Assembly: GCA_902775475.1 (NCBI GenBank)
Contig: CACYME010000010.1
Span: 1-64,000 of the forward strand
Length of the DNA: 64,000 nt
Direction of reading: 5' to 3'
DNA from: an uncultured Prevotellaceae bacterium
GTDB taxonomy: Bacteria > Bacteroidota > Bacteroidia > Bacteroidales > Bacteroidaceae
In this document: positions 24,244-33,986 of the stretch, one piece after another
Layout of the letters: every line of letters begins with the position of its first letter
Numbering within the stretch: the stretch's first letter is position 1
The notes under the pieces: model-generated
What the model was told of the DNA's origin: nothing
Databases searched by the model: none
What the model saw: the letters and a program-made list of their open reading frames with translations, nothing else
Program-made: the position numbers and the translations under genes

Positions 24244-24666
24244 ATGAAAAATCAGAGAGTATCCAATAGCGAGAACGCCTTCATCGAGGCCTGTCAGCGA
24301 ATGCACAACCTGGGCAACGCCTGCCACAACTGGCTGCAGCAGACCCAGAGCACCGCCACCACCAGCATCAGCGCCGAGAGCGGCTGCCTGCGCAGCGTGC
24401 GCCTGGCCCGCCTGAAGCCCGTCACCCACGAAGTCACCGCCCAGAGTGCGCTGCAGCTGGCGGTACTGCCAGCCCAGTTCGACGGCGTGCGCCACCGGGG
24501 CTACGACCGTCCCTGCTGGCAGCTGCTCGTCTACAGCTGGCTGGGGCGCGATGTCACCGCCCTGCTCATGGGCCATCTCAGTGCCCGCATGCCGCTCAAC
24601 GGCTGCACCTTCTTCCTGGTGCATGCCGACGGCTGCGAGCGCCTGGCCGGCGCAAAGCACCTATAG
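24244..24666 (+). CDS. Hypothetical protein, 140 residues
   Basis: Not recognised. There is no signal peptide or strong membrane helix, so it is probably cytoplasmic. It begins MKNQRVSNSENAFIEACQRM with an amphipathic helical pattern, contains several cysteines (Cys17, 26, 49, 96, 121, 130) not arranged as a standard zinc motif, and ends in a hydrophobic strand (NGCTFFLVHADGCERLAG). A good -7 box 65 bases upstream, GC-rich coding sequence and absence of a competing frame support a real gene. It ends just before a GGCCCC-TAA-GGGGCC palindrome (24666-24680) and 187 bases before susC; no functional link to the mannan locus can be read. Confidence 0.6.
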   Translation: MKNQRVSNSENAFIEACQRMHNLGNACHNWLQQTQSTATTSISAESGCLRSVRLARLKPVTHEVTAQSALQLAVLPAQFDGVRHRGYDRPCWQLLVYSWLGRDVTALLMGHLSARMPLNGCTFFLVHADGCERLAGAKHL

Positions 24667-24783
24667 GCCCCTAAGGGGCCGAAAGGCAGCGAAGAACCAG
24701 CCAAAATCAGGCAAAAGTGCAAATTGATAGGAAAAGTATCAACAATCATCAATAAATGATAATTAAGTTTTCAAAAAACATAT

Positions 24784-24791
24784 TAATTTTG
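24784..24791 (+). promoter_or_regulatory. -7 box of the mannan-locus susC
   Basis: TAATTTTG followed by C, 62 bases before the susC ATG, in an AT-rich stretch. It fits TAnnTTTG. No strong TTTG lies at the normal spacing, which would suit an activator-dependent promoter. Confidence 0.6.
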
Positions 24792-24853
24792 CAACGGAAT
24801 TTCAATCATTAACAACTAACTTAATAACACCTTATAATAAACACCAAAATCTT

Positions 24854-27800
24854 ATGAAACCAAACCGCAGAAAAGAAACAATGCTGACGGCGATATGCTT
24901 GGCTTCGATGCTAAGCTACTCGCCGCAGGTGCTTGCTGCCACCGGTGAAGGCGCTTCGCCGCTACCCACCGAGGTGCAGCAGGCCAGGAAAATCACGGGT
25001 GTTGTCAATGATGCCATGGGGCCGGTCATCGGCGCCAGCGTCAAGGTGAAAGGCACATCCAATGGCGTGGCTACCGACTTCGACGGTAACTTCTCGCTGC
25101 AGGCCAGCCCCGGCCAGACGCTGGTGGTCAGCTACGTGGGCTACCTGCCCAAGGAGGTGAAGGTCGTTGCCGGGCAGAACGTCTACAACATCACCATCGA
25201 AGAAGACCGCCAGATGCTGAACGAGGTGGTCGTCGTGGGCTACGGAACGATGAAGAAGAGCGACCTGGCCGGTGCATCGGCATCGATGGACGAGAAGGGG
25301 CTGAAGGGTGCCAACATCTCTAACATCGACCAGTCGTTCCAGGGCCGCGTGACGGGTGTCACCTCCGTGCAGACGTCGGGTGCTCCCGGCTCCGCCTCGG
25401 CCGTGCGTGTGCGTGGCCAGGCCACCATCAACGCCAACGCCGAGCCGCTCTACGTCATCGACGGCGTCATCTTCCAGGGCGAGGGAGCCTCGGGTGCCAG
25501 CTTCGGTCTGGGCGATGCCCTGGGCAACGGCTCGGTGTCGACCATCTCGCCCCTGTCGACCATCAACCCCAACGACATCGTGTCGATGGAAATCCTGAAG
25601 GACGCCTCGGCCACCGCCATCTACGGTGCCCAGGGCGCCAACGGCGTGGTGCTCATCACCACCAAGCGCGGTAAGGCCGGCGAGGCCAAGTTCACCTACG
25701 ACGGCTCCATCACCATCAACCGCCAGATGAAGCGCCTCGACATCCTGAACCTGCGCGAGTTTGCCGAGTTCTACAACGACATGGCCCAGCAGGGCGAGAT
25801 TGCCAAGCCCGACGAGACCTACAGCGACCCCAGCATCCTGGGCAAGGGCACAAACTGGCAGGACGCCATCTTCCAGACGGCCATCCAGCACCAGCACCAG
25901 CTGGCCGCGCAGGGCGGTACCGAGAAGGTGCAGTACTACGTCAGCGGTGGCTTCATGAACCAGGAAGGAACCATCATCGGGTCTAACTTCAAGCGCTTCT
26001 CGGTGCGCACCAACCTCGACGCCGAGCTGAAGAAGTGGCTGAAGCTGGGCGTCAACGTGTCGTTCACGCAGACCAGCGACGACCTGAAGCTGGCCGACAG
26101 CGACGAGGGCATCATCAACTACTCGCTGGTGACGCCGCCCGACATCCAGATTTACGACATCAACGGCGGCTACAGCCACGTGTCGAAGGAAGGCTTCACC
26201 AGCCCCAACCCCATCGCCCTGGCCATGATGGACGACATCACCCTCGACCGCCAGAAGCTGAACGGCAGCATCTTCGCCGACATCACCCCCATCAAGCACA
26301 TCACCTGGCACGCCGAGCTGGGCTTCGACCTGGGATGGAGCAAGGGTGAGACCTACGAGCCGAAGGTGAACCTGGGTACCTGGAACCGCCCGGCCAACGA
26401 GAGCCGCGGACAGAAGAACAGCAGCACCTTCTGGGCCCTGAAGAACTACGTGACCTACGCCAACACCTTCGGCAAGCACTCGCTGACGGCCATGCTCGGA
26501 CAGGAGGCCTGGGAGTCGAAGTACGACTACGTGTCGGGCTTCAACAACAACCTGCCCAACGACGAGGTGCACAACCCCGCACTGGGCACCGGCACGCCGC
26601 AGATTGGCTACGGCTTCGGCTCAAGCTCGATGGCATCGTTCTTCACGCGCGAAACCTATAATTATGACGACCGCTACATCGGCACCTACACCTACCGCTA
26701 CGACGGCTCGTCGAACTTCGGCCCGAACAAGCGCTGGGCCGGCTTCCACTCGCTGGCGCTGGCATGGCGCTTCTCCAACGAGGAGTTCATCAAGCAGTTC
26801 ACCGAGGGATGGCTCAGCAACGGCAAGCTCCGTCTCGGATGGGGCCAGACCGGTAACTCGGGCATCGGCGGCTACAAGTGGGGCTCGGCCATGTCGGTCA
26901 TGGAGACCGGCCTCGGCGTGAGCTACCGTCCGGCCAACCTGAAGAACCTCGACATCAAGTGGGAGACGCAGGAGCAGTGGAACGTGGGTCTCGACCTGGG
27001 CTTCTTCAACGGACGCATCGCCCTGGTGCTCGACTGGTACAAGAAGATGTCGAAGGACATGCTCATGCAGCTCAACCTGCCCTCCATCATGGGTACCAGC
27101 GGCAACGGCTCGAGCGCACTGGCAGCTCCCTGGGGCAACTATGGCGACATCGAGAACACCGGTTTCGAAATCGCCCTGAACACCCGTCCCATCGAGACGA
27201 AGGACTTCACCTGGCAGAGCGACGTGCAGTTCTCGTTCAACAAGAACAAGCTGAAGAGCCTGGCCGGCTCCACCGCCCTGCTCGGCATGGGTCAGTGGAC
27301 CGACGTGGTGTCACGCTCGGTGCCCGGCGAGAGCCTCTACAACTTCTACGGCTACGACGTGGAAGGTGTCTACCAGTCGTTCGACGACATCCTCAACTCG
27401 CCCGTGAACCTTCTGCAGAAGAACAATCCCGTGGTGGACAATGGCGACGGCACCAAGTCGTGGAGCACCGACCCCACGCTGTATAACCCGCGCAACACCA
27501 CCTGGGTGGGCGACCTGAAGTACCGCGACGTGAACGGCGACGGTGTCATCGACGAGAACGACAAGACCAACCTCGGCTCGCCGCTGCCAAAGGTCGTCTT
27601 CGGATGGAACAACACCTTCACCTACAAGAACTTCGACCTGAATATCTTCATCAACGGTAACCTGGGCAGCAAGATCGGAAACTACATGAAGATGAAGCTG
27701 ACGCACATGAACTCGCCCTGGACCAACCAGCTCGACGACATCAACGGGCGCGCTCGCCTGCAGCCGGCCGACGGCAACTATGCCGACAACTGGTACAGCG

Positions 27801-28147
27801 ACATCAGCAACGTCGTCACCACCGGACGCACCGACCTGCCCCGCGCTTCCATCAACGACCCGAACGACAACGACGCCTGGAGCTCGCGCTACATCGAGAA
27901 CGGCTCCTACCTGCGCCTGAAGGCACTCACGCTGGGCTACACCTTCAACAGCAAGCTCATCCAGAAGTGGGGCCTGTCGAACCTGCGCCTGGCCTTCAAC
28001 GCCACCAACCTGTTCACCATCACGGGCTACGACGGCTACGACCCCGAAATCGGTGCCTCGACGGCTTCGGCCAACGTGTTCGCACTCGACAACGGACGCT
28101 ATCCCTCGCCCACCTCTTTCACGTTTAGCCTAAACGTTTCTTTCTAA
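24854..28147 (+). CDS. SusC-like TonB-dependent outer-membrane transporter
   Basis: Imports oligosaccharides across the outer membrane with its SusD partner, using TonB energy. A 1097-residue protein: signal peptide (1-28, ending VLA), a carboxypeptidase-regulatory-like domain at about 47-125 (ITGVVNDAMGPVIGASVKVKG, then VSYVGY), the SusC TonB-box signature LNEVVVVGYGTMKKSD (about 123-138), a plug domain (NISNIDQSFQGRVTGV, VRVRGQATIN, then LKDASATAIYGAQGANGVVLI), and a 22-strand barrel ending TFSLNVSF. It heads the operon susC-susD-SGBP-SGBP-GH26, and its neighbours point to manno-oligosaccharides. There is no N-terminal signalling (STN) extension, so it is not wired to an anti-sigma pathway. 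Confidence 0.95.
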   Translation: MKPNRRKETMLTAICLASMLSYSPQVLAATGEGASPLPTEVQQARKITGVVNDAMGPVIGASVKVKGTSNGVATDFDGNFSLQASPGQTLVVSYVGYLPKEVKVVAGQNVYNITIEEDRQMLNEVVVVGYGTMKKSDLAGASASMDEKGLKGANISNIDQSFQGRVTGVTSVQTSGAPGSASAVRVRGQATINANAEPLYVIDGVIFQGEGASGASFGLGDALGNGSVSTISPLSTINPNDIVSMEILKDASATAIYGAQGANGVVLITTKRGKAGEAKFTYDGSITINRQMKRLDILNLREFAEFYNDMAQQGEIAKPDETYSDPSILGKGTNWQDAIFQTAIQHQHQLAAQGGTEKVQYYVSGGFMNQEGTIIGSNFKRFSVRTNLDAELKKWLKLGVNVSFTQTSDDLKLADSDEGIINYSLVTPPDIQIYDINGGYSHVSKEGFTSPNPIALAMMDDITLDRQKLNGSIFADITPIKHITWHAELGFDLGWSKGETYEPKVNLGTWNRPANESRGQKNSSTFWALKNYVTYANTFGKHSLTAMLGQEAWESKYDYVSGFNNNLPNDEVHNPALGTGTPQIGYGFGSSSMASFFTRETYNYDDRYIGTYTYRYDGSSNFGPNKRWAGFHSLALAWRFSNEEFIKQFTEGWLSNGKLRLGWGQTGNSGIGGYKWGSAMSVMETGLGVSYRPANLKNLDIKWETQEQWNVGLDLGFFNGRIALVLDWYKKMSKDMLMQLNLPSIMGTSGNGSSALAAPWGNYGDIENTGFEIALNTRPIETKDFTWQSDVQFSFNKNKLKSLAGSTALLGMGQWTDVVSRSVPGESLYNFYGYDVEGVYQSFDDILNSPVNLLQKNNPVVDNGDGTKSWSTDPTLYNPRNTTWVGDLKYRDVNGDGVIDENDKTNLGSPLPKVVFGWNNTFTYKNFDLNIFINGNLGSKIGNYMKMKLTHMNSPWTNQLDDINGRARLQPADGNYADNWYSDISNVVTTGRTDLPRASINDPNDNDAWSSRYIENGSYLRLKALTLGYTFNSKLIQKWGLSNLRLAFNATNLFTITGYDGYDPEIGASTASANVFALDNGRYPSPTSFTFSLNVSF

Positions 28148-28183
28148 ATGAGGACTGAAGAAAACCATTGAACATTGAAGATT

Positions 28184-29956
28184 ATGAAACTCAAGAATAT
28201 TAAATATGTTGCAGCCGCCATGCTTCTGGGCATGGGTCTGACCGCGTGCGAGGACTTCCTCGACCGCCCCGTGGAAGACAACTACAACACGGAGAACTTC
28301 TACACCGACGACGCTTCATGCGTGCGTGGCGTGAACTACCTGTACAACTCGCCCTGGTATGACTTCCAGCGCGGATTCATCAAGATTGGCGAGGTGATGT
28401 CGGGTAATATGTACTGGGGTTCGTCGCCCTACATGAACTTCTCGCTCAACGGCACCGACCAGGACCTGGTGAACATGAGCTACTCACTGTGGGCTGAAAT
28501 AGGCCACGCCAACACCGTCTACAACTCCATCAAGAACGCCAGCTGCTCGGAGAACACCCGTAACCAGTGCATGGGCGAGTGCCTCACATGGAAGGCCATG
28601 GCCTACTTCTTCCTGGTGCGCACGTTCGGCGATGTGCCCATCGTGCACGACAACTCGGTGAACCTGGCCGCAGGCGACTACAACGACCTGCACAAGGTGG
28701 AGAAGGCCGACGTCTACGAATACATCCTGCTCACCTTAGAGAAAGCCATGGAGCTGCTGCCCCGCGAGAAGAGCACCACCGGCCGCATCGACTACTACTG
28801 CGCCGAGGGCCTCTACGCCAAGGTGCTGCTGACGGCTGCCGGTGTCACCGGAACGCTGAACAGCGACTACCTGCAGCGCGCCAGCGCCGCCTCGCTCGAC
28901 GTCATCGAGAACTCCGGACGCCAGCTGATGGAGAACTACGAGGACATCTTCCGCGGCTCGAACAACAACAGCGACGAGAGCCTCATCGCATGGCGATGGA
29001 CCGTGGGCTCACACTGGACCTGCCAGAACACACAGCAGAGCGACCTCATGCCCGAGGGCTTCGACGAGTTCGGTGACTGCTGGGGAGGCTGGGGCGGCCC
29101 GTCGGTCGACCTGGAGATGGCCTTCGGCTATGCCTATCAGAAGACCCCCGGCGACGATGCCACCATCGTCATCGGCAACCCCGCCAACCGCGTGGACACC
29201 GACGTGCGCCGCAAGGCCACGATGATGGGTGCCGGCGACGTCTATGAATACTTCTGGCGCGACCACGACCTGGGCAACGGCAAAAAGGGCCTCGACATCC
29301 TGAAGTTCTTCTACGATGACACCTATAACTCGGCAGCCACCGGACAGTTCCAGGGTCCCTGCGGCGTGCAGAACGTGAAGCATGCCTATGGCGACAACGC
29401 CGACCATGAGGCTGAGTGCGGCATGTCGGCAGCCCGCATGAGCTACGCCGTAGCTACGCATATCCTGCGCCTGGCTGATGTCTACCTGGTACACGCCGAG
29501 GCCGAGGTGCTGCAAGGCAAGACCACCAGCAAGACGGCCCTCGACGCCTTCAACGCCGTGCGCTGGCGCTCGGTGAAGTCGGCCGTCGACAAGACCTCGC
29601 TTACCTTCGACGACATCTGGAAGGAGCGCCGCCTGGAGTTCGCCGGCGAGGGCGACCGCTGGTACGACTTCGTGCGCCGTGCCTACTACGACGTCAACGC
29701 GTGCATCAGCGAGCTGAAGGCTCAGCATCGCAACGCCCTGTGGAACTGCGACGGTGTCTACAAGCAGTACTATGAGAGCGGCGGCGCCACATGGGACGAC
29801 AGCCAGTTCCAGTACGACCAGGACACGGCAGCTCCCAACGTGACCACCGAGAGCTTCATCCTGCCCTATCCCACCGAGGACGTCGCACTGAACCCCAACC
29901 TGGGAAGCCAGGTGACTCCCGACCATGTCGACGTGCGCAGCACCTACAGCTACTAA
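28184..29956 (+). CDS. SusD-like surface glycan-binding lipoprotein
   Basis: The lid protein of the SusCD complex. The open frame begins at a TTG at 28175, but the ATG at 28184 gives the proper lipoprotein signal: MKLKNIKYVAAAMLLGMGLTAC, with Cys22 lipidated. Then EDFLDRPVEDNYNTENFY, the classic SusD start. The TPR-like helical scaffold is visible (KAMAYFFLVRTFGDVPIV, YEYILLTLEKAMELLP), and the C-terminal SusD/RagB region carries IWKERRLEFAGEGDRWYDFVRR followed by FILPYPTEDVALNPNLG. The length of 590 residues is normal. It follows susC by 36 bases; gene order predicts mannan fragments as ligand. Confidence 0.95.
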   Translation: MKLKNIKYVAAAMLLGMGLTACEDFLDRPVEDNYNTENFYTDDASCVRGVNYLYNSPWYDFQRGFIKIGEVMSGNMYWGSSPYMNFSLNGTDQDLVNMSYSLWAEIGHANTVYNSIKNASCSENTRNQCMGECLTWKAMAYFFLVRTFGDVPIVHDNSVNLAAGDYNDLHKVEKADVYEYILLTLEKAMELLPREKSTTGRIDYYCAEGLYAKVLLTAAGVTGTLNSDYLQRASAASLDVIENSGRQLMENYEDIFRGSNNNSDESLIAWRWTVGSHWTCQNTQQSDLMPEGFDEFGDCWGGWGGPSVDLEMAFGYAYQKTPGDDATIVIGNPANRVDTDVRRKATMMGAGDVYEYFWRDHDLGNGKKGLDILKFFYDDTYNSAATGQFQGPCGVQNVKHAYGDNADHEAECGMSAARMSYAVATHILRLADVYLVHAEAEVLQGKTTSKTALDAFNAVRWRSVKSAVDKTSLTFDDIWKERRLEFAGEGDRWYDFVRRAYYDVNACISELKAQHRNALWNCDGVYKQYYESGGATWDDSQFQYDQDTAAPNVTTESFILPYPTEDVALNPNLGSQVTPDHVDVRSTYSY

Positions 29957-29994
29957 GTGTTGAATAGTTAACAATCATTATAAAAGCGAAAGTT

Positions 29995-31368
29995 ATGAAC
30001 AACAAGATATTCAAAGGACTGACCGCCACCCTGGTTGCCTGCGCCATGATGGGCACCACCGCTTGCGAGGACGAGCCCGACAAGTACGAGATTGCTTCCG
30101 GCAGGCCTACCGTGAACTACATTCGCCCAGTGGCACTGGCCAGCAGCGACTCCCTGCTCACCGAGGCATCGATGGGTACCACCCTCTGCCTCGTGGGTGA
30201 CAACCTGCGCAGCATCACGGCCATGATGTTCAACGACCAGCCCGCCGTGCTGAACACCAGCTACATGACCGACCACACCCTCATCGTCACCGTGCCCAAC
30301 GAGATTCCCGGCAGCGTGACCGACAAGATTTACATGGTGAACAACAGCAAGGACACAGTGACCTACGACTTCCACGTCGTCATCCCCGGACCCGTCGTCA
30401 CTGCCATGTCTAACGAGTGGGCTGCTGCCGGCGAAGAGGTTACCATCAAGGGCGACTACTTCCTCGACTACGAGGAAAGCCCGCTGACGGTGAACTTCGG
30501 CAAGGGCTACGAGCTCAGCCGCAGCAACATCCTGAGCATCACCAAGAACGCCATCCGCTTCACCATGCCCGCCGATGCTCCCACTGGCGAGAAGATCAGC
30601 GTCACCTCGGTCTACGGCTCGGCTGAAGGCGCATTCATGTACAAAGACTCGCGTGGCATGCTCTTCGACTTCGACACACCGTGCTTCACGGGTACCGTGC
30701 TGGGCAACAACGGCTGGCACGCCCGCGACATCACCAGCGACGACACCTCGCTCTCTGGCAACTTCCTCGTGCTGGGCGGCGCTGCCATGGGAGCCGACGG
30801 TGCCTGGAACGACGGAAACTTCTCGTTCGAGTACTGGGCTGGCGACTGGGGCGATCCCGAAAGCTATCCTTCGCATCCTCGTGTACGCGATCTGGCCGAC
30901 TTCAAGGACTTCGAGAACCTCAACCTGAAGTTTGAGATGCTCATCCCTGAGAGCAATGCCTGGTCGGCAGCACCCATGCAGGTCTACTTCGGTTCCGTGG
31001 AGCAGATTTCATGCGGCAGCACTGGCGTGCAAGACATCTACGGCAGCACACTGGGAGGCTGTAACAACACCTTCTTCCACGAGCAGGGCGCACTGCCCCG
31101 TGGTCTCTACATGCCTTGGAAGGACACCGATGACCTGCTCTATCACACGAGTGGAAAGTGGCTCACCGTGACCATGCCGCTAAGCGAGTTCGTCTGGGAC
31201 TACGACGGAAACAAGCTCTCCACGGGTCTGACCAGCGAAGCCGACTTCGGCAGCTTCAACATCTTCGTCATCAAGGGAGCCTACAACGACAAGTCGGCGC
31301 TGCCCGAAGGTGTCGACTGCGACCCCATCATCAAGATTGACAACATCCGCGTGGTGCCTAACAAGTAA
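29995..31368 (+). CDS. Surface glycan-binding lipoprotein (IPT/TIG domains)
   Basis: A 457-residue SGBP in the SusE-like position. The signal peptide ends in GTTAC (Cys24) followed by EDEPDKYE, an acidic surface-export-type tail. Residues about 36-210 form two IPT/TIG immunoglobulin-like repeats (NYIRPVALASSDSLLTEASM, IPGPVVTAMSNEWAAAGEEVTIKG). The C-terminal 240 residues (FDFDTPCFTGTVLGNNGWHARD, LNLKFEMLIPESNAWSAAPMQVYF, ending IIKIDNIRVVPNK) form the aromatic-rich glycan-binding domain typical of proteins annotated glycan-binding surface protein. It probably captures mannan chains at the cell surface for the GH26/GH5 enzymes and SusCD. 38 bases separate it from susD. Confidence 0.88.
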   Translation: MNNKIFKGLTATLVACAMMGTTACEDEPDKYEIASGRPTVNYIRPVALASSDSLLTEASMGTTLCLVGDNLRSITAMMFNDQPAVLNTSYMTDHTLIVTVPNEIPGSVTDKIYMVNNSKDTVTYDFHVVIPGPVVTAMSNEWAAAGEEVTIKGDYFLDYEESPLTVNFGKGYELSRSNILSITKNAIRFTMPADAPTGEKISVTSVYGSAEGAFMYKDSRGMLFDFDTPCFTGTVLGNNGWHARDITSDDTSLSGNFLVLGGAAMGADGAWNDGNFSFEYWAGDWGDPESYPSHPRVRDLADFKDFENLNLKFEMLIPESNAWSAAPMQVYFGSVEQISCGSTGVQDIYGSTLGGCNNTFFHEQGALPRGLYMPWKDTDDLLYHTSGKWLTVTMPLSEFVWDYDGNKLSTGLTSEADFGSFNIFVIKGAYNDKSALPEGVDCDPIIKIDNIRVVPNK

Positions 31369-31402
31369 CATTTGAACGTTGAACAACTGAACAGAAATCA
31401 TT

Positions 31403-33907
31403 ATGAAAAAGATTAAGAATATATTCGCACTGTTAGTGGTAGCCCTCGCCGGGCTATCGCTGACAGCGTGCAGCGAAGACGACCTGGACACCAACCAGTA
31501 TCAGAGCGGTGTGGTGCTCAACGTCTACGGCCCGTCGCCACTGATGCGCGGTGGCATGCTGCGCTTCCTGGGCAGCAACCTCGACCAGGTGGCACAAGTA
31601 GAGATTCCCGGCATTGCTGCTATCACCGACATCGAGGTGATCAAGTCTGGCGTGCCCAGTGAGATTCGCGTCGCCGTTCCCCACGACGGCCCGCAGGAAG
31701 GCTTCGTCAAGCTCATCACGAAGAGCGGACAGGAGCTCATCACCAAGACGGAACTGCGGTTCACGCAGGGTCTGAACCCCGCCAACATCACCATGCCCGC
31801 TCAGGCCAAGGCTGGCGACAGGATTCGCATCACCGTGCCTGAGACAAGCGACGAGTACCTCGACATCATCCACATGGTGGAGTTTGCCGACGGTGTGCAG
31901 GTGGGCGAGGCCGCCTTCTCGGCCCACACCCGCTACGTCATCGAGCTGACTGTTCCCGAAGAGGCACAGACGGGCAAGCTGAACCTCTACACCGCTGACC
32001 TGACCATCGCTGAGGTGGCAGAGAATGCTGTTGACTACCAGATTATCCAGACGGAGAATGCCATCGAAATCCTGCTGCCCACGACCACGAAGCTGGCTTC
32101 ACCGCGCGGCGAGGCAGCCAACCAGGGTTCCATCACCGTGAAGGCTGGCGAGACCGTCACCCTCACTGGCGACCTCTACAACATCGTGGCAGGCGTGAAG
32201 GTGGGAGGCATCACCGTTGAAGAACCTACGATTGACGCCCAGCGCATCGCCTTCGTCATGCCTGCCGAGGCTCCCGACGGCGACATCGTTCTCGTCTGCA
32301 AGAGCGGCGTGGAAGTGAACGTGGGAACCTTCACCACCGTGAAGCCCAGCAAGGCCGTGGCCGCCCCTGCTCCCGTGAAGGCTGGCAAGGAGCTGACCAT
32401 CAGCGGTGCCGACCTCGACCTGGTCGTCAGCGTCGAGTTCCCCGATGCCGACGCACAGAGCGGCGATGCCATCAGCGTGGCTGCCGACAAGGTGGTAGTA
32501 AACGCTGTGCCTGAGAAGGCCACCGAGGGCAACCTCGTGCTGCGCATGGCCAACGGCGCAGGCGTGGAAGTGCCCTTCACGCTCGTCGTGCCCACCGTCA
32601 GCGGCTATGACAACGCCCAGGTGAGCGCCGGCGGCAAGCTGACCATCAACGGTACCAATCTCGACCTCATCAAGACGGTGAAGTTCGGCGATTCCGACCT
32701 CGTCAATGTCGAAGGCACTGAGCAGGCCATCAGCCTCACCGTTCCCATGAATGCCCAGAACGGCAAGCCCACGCTCACCCTGGCCAACGGCACAAGCATT
32801 GAAGGTCCGGAGCTGAGTGTCAGCGAGGCACTCTTCTGCTACACCACCCTGACCTCCGATGACCTGGCCGCACTGGAAGTGAAGGCTGGCGAGACGCTCA
32901 CCCTGCCGGTGCGCAACATCGACAAGCTCACTGGCGTGGAAATCGACGGCGCTGCATGCCAGTACATCACTTCTGGCAGTACGCTCATCATCGGTGTCCC
33001 CGAAAAGGCGAAGAAGGGCTCGAAGGTGCATCTCATCTCCTCGAACGGCGACATCACCTACACCATCGACTTCATTCCCAACACCGAAGTGACCACCGTG
33101 CTCTGGACGGGTATGGTCGACCTGGCTGCATGGTCGCTGAACTGGCAGATTGGCGATGGCACCCAAGGCGCCAGCAATCCTAACATGTTCGTCGACATGG
33201 ACCTGCAGGAAGGCGACATCATCCGCCTGTACGTCACGCCCTACAATGACTGGTGGCAAGTGCAGTTCTTCGATGGTCACTGGGGCGGACAGACCGAGAT
33301 TGGCAACGCTACCGGCCTGGACAATGGCAACAACATCAACTCGGGCATCTACAGCCTCGAGGAGCATGGTGGCTGCATCGAGATTCCCGTCACCGCCACC
33401 CTCAAGGAGCAGCTCACCACGCTCACCGACTGGGGCTACTGCTGGATTCTGCAGGGCGAAGGCGTCGTCGTCACGAAGATTGCCGTCACGCACTACACCG
33501 TGCTCGAGCAGACGCTCTGGACGGGCGACCTCGACTTCAACGGCTGGGCCATCAACTGGCAGATTGGCGACGGCACCGCCGGAGCCAGCAACCCGCAGAT
33601 GTTCGTCGAGGCTGGCCTGAAGGCCGGCATGATCATCCGCCTCTACCTCACCGCCTACAACGACTGGTGGCAGGTGCAGTTCTTCGATGGTCACTGGGGC
33701 GGCCAGGCCGAGATTGGCACTGCCACGGGCCTGAACAACGGCAACAACATCAACTCTGGCATCTGGAACCTCGACGAGCATAACGGATGCATCGAGATTC
33801 CCGTCACGGCAACACTGGCCGAGCAGCTCACCACGCTGACCGACTGGGGCTACTGCTGGATTCTCCAGGGTGAAGGCTGCCGTGCCACCAAGATTACTGT
33901 AGAATAG
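31403..33907 (+). CDS. Multi-TIG surface glycan-binding lipoprotein with tandem C-terminal CBM-like modules
   Basis: An 834-residue second SGBP. The lipoprotein signal ends LTAC (Cys23). Residues about 30-560 are five to six IPT/TIG-like repeats, several marked by KAGETVTL or AGGKLTINGTNLDLI strands, forming a long stalk. From about 562 there are two consecutive copies of a 135-residue aromatic-rich module, each with LWTG, NWQIGDGT, NDWWQVQFFDGHWGGQ and TDWGYCWILQGEG; the second copy ends the protein. The exposed Trp-rich motif suggests carbohydrate-binding modules held far from the membrane (inference). The two copies are nearly identical in places even at DNA level. It lies between the first SGBP and the GH26 mannanase. 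Confidence 0.87.
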   Translation: MKKIKNIFALLVVALAGLSLTACSEDDLDTNQYQSGVVLNVYGPSPLMRGGMLRFLGSNLDQVAQVEIPGIAAITDIEVIKSGVPSEIRVAVPHDGPQEGFVKLITKSGQELITKTELRFTQGLNPANITMPAQAKAGDRIRITVPETSDEYLDIIHMVEFADGVQVGEAAFSAHTRYVIELTVPEEAQTGKLNLYTADLTIAEVAENAVDYQIIQTENAIEILLPTTTKLASPRGEAANQGSITVKAGETVTLTGDLYNIVAGVKVGGITVEEPTIDAQRIAFVMPAEAPDGDIVLVCKSGVEVNVGTFTTVKPSKAVAAPAPVKAGKELTISGADLDLVVSVEFPDADAQSGDAISVAADKVVVNAVPEKATEGNLVLRMANGAGVEVPFTLVVPTVSGYDNAQVSAGGKLTINGTNLDLIKTVKFGDSDLVNVEGTEQAISLTVPMNAQNGKPTLTLANGTSIEGPELSVSEALFCYTTLTSDDLAALEVKAGETLTLPVRNIDKLTGVEIDGAACQYITSGSTLIIGVPEKAKKGSKVHLISSNGDITYTIDFIPNTEVTTVLWTGMVDLAAWSLNWQIGDGTQGASNPNMFVDMDLQEGDIIRLYVTPYNDWWQVQFFDGHWGGQTEIGNATGLDNGNNINSGIYSLEEHGGCIEIPVTATLKEQLTTLTDWGYCWILQGEGVVVTKIAVTHYTVLEQTLWTGDLDFNGWAINWQIGDGTAGASNPQMFVEAGLKAGMIIRLYLTAYNDWWQVQFFDGHWGGQAEIGTATGLNNGNNINSGIWNLDEHNGCIEIPVTATLAEQLTTLTDWGYCWILQGEGCRATKITVE

Positions 33908-33924
33908 CTGAGCGACAACTAACC

Positions 33925-33957
33925 AAGAGGCGCAGCACCATCGGCGTTGCGCCTCTT
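33925..33957 (+). terminator. Attenuator-like hairpin between SGBP and GH26 genes
   Basis: Ten-bp perfect arms AAGAGGCGCA (33925-33934) and TGCGCCTCTT (33948-33957) with a 13-nt loop, followed by CCCATTAT rather than a T-run. It lies inside the operon, so it is more likely an mRNA-stabilising or partially terminating hairpin than a full stop. Confidence 0.6.
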
Positions 33958-33986
33958 CCCATTATCTCGGAACTAAACTCACAATC

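Noticed and set aside
24666..24680. GGCCCC-TAA-GGGGCC as a terminator of the hypothetical gene
   Set aside because: Overlaps the stop codon and lacks a T-run; left as a plain palindrome.
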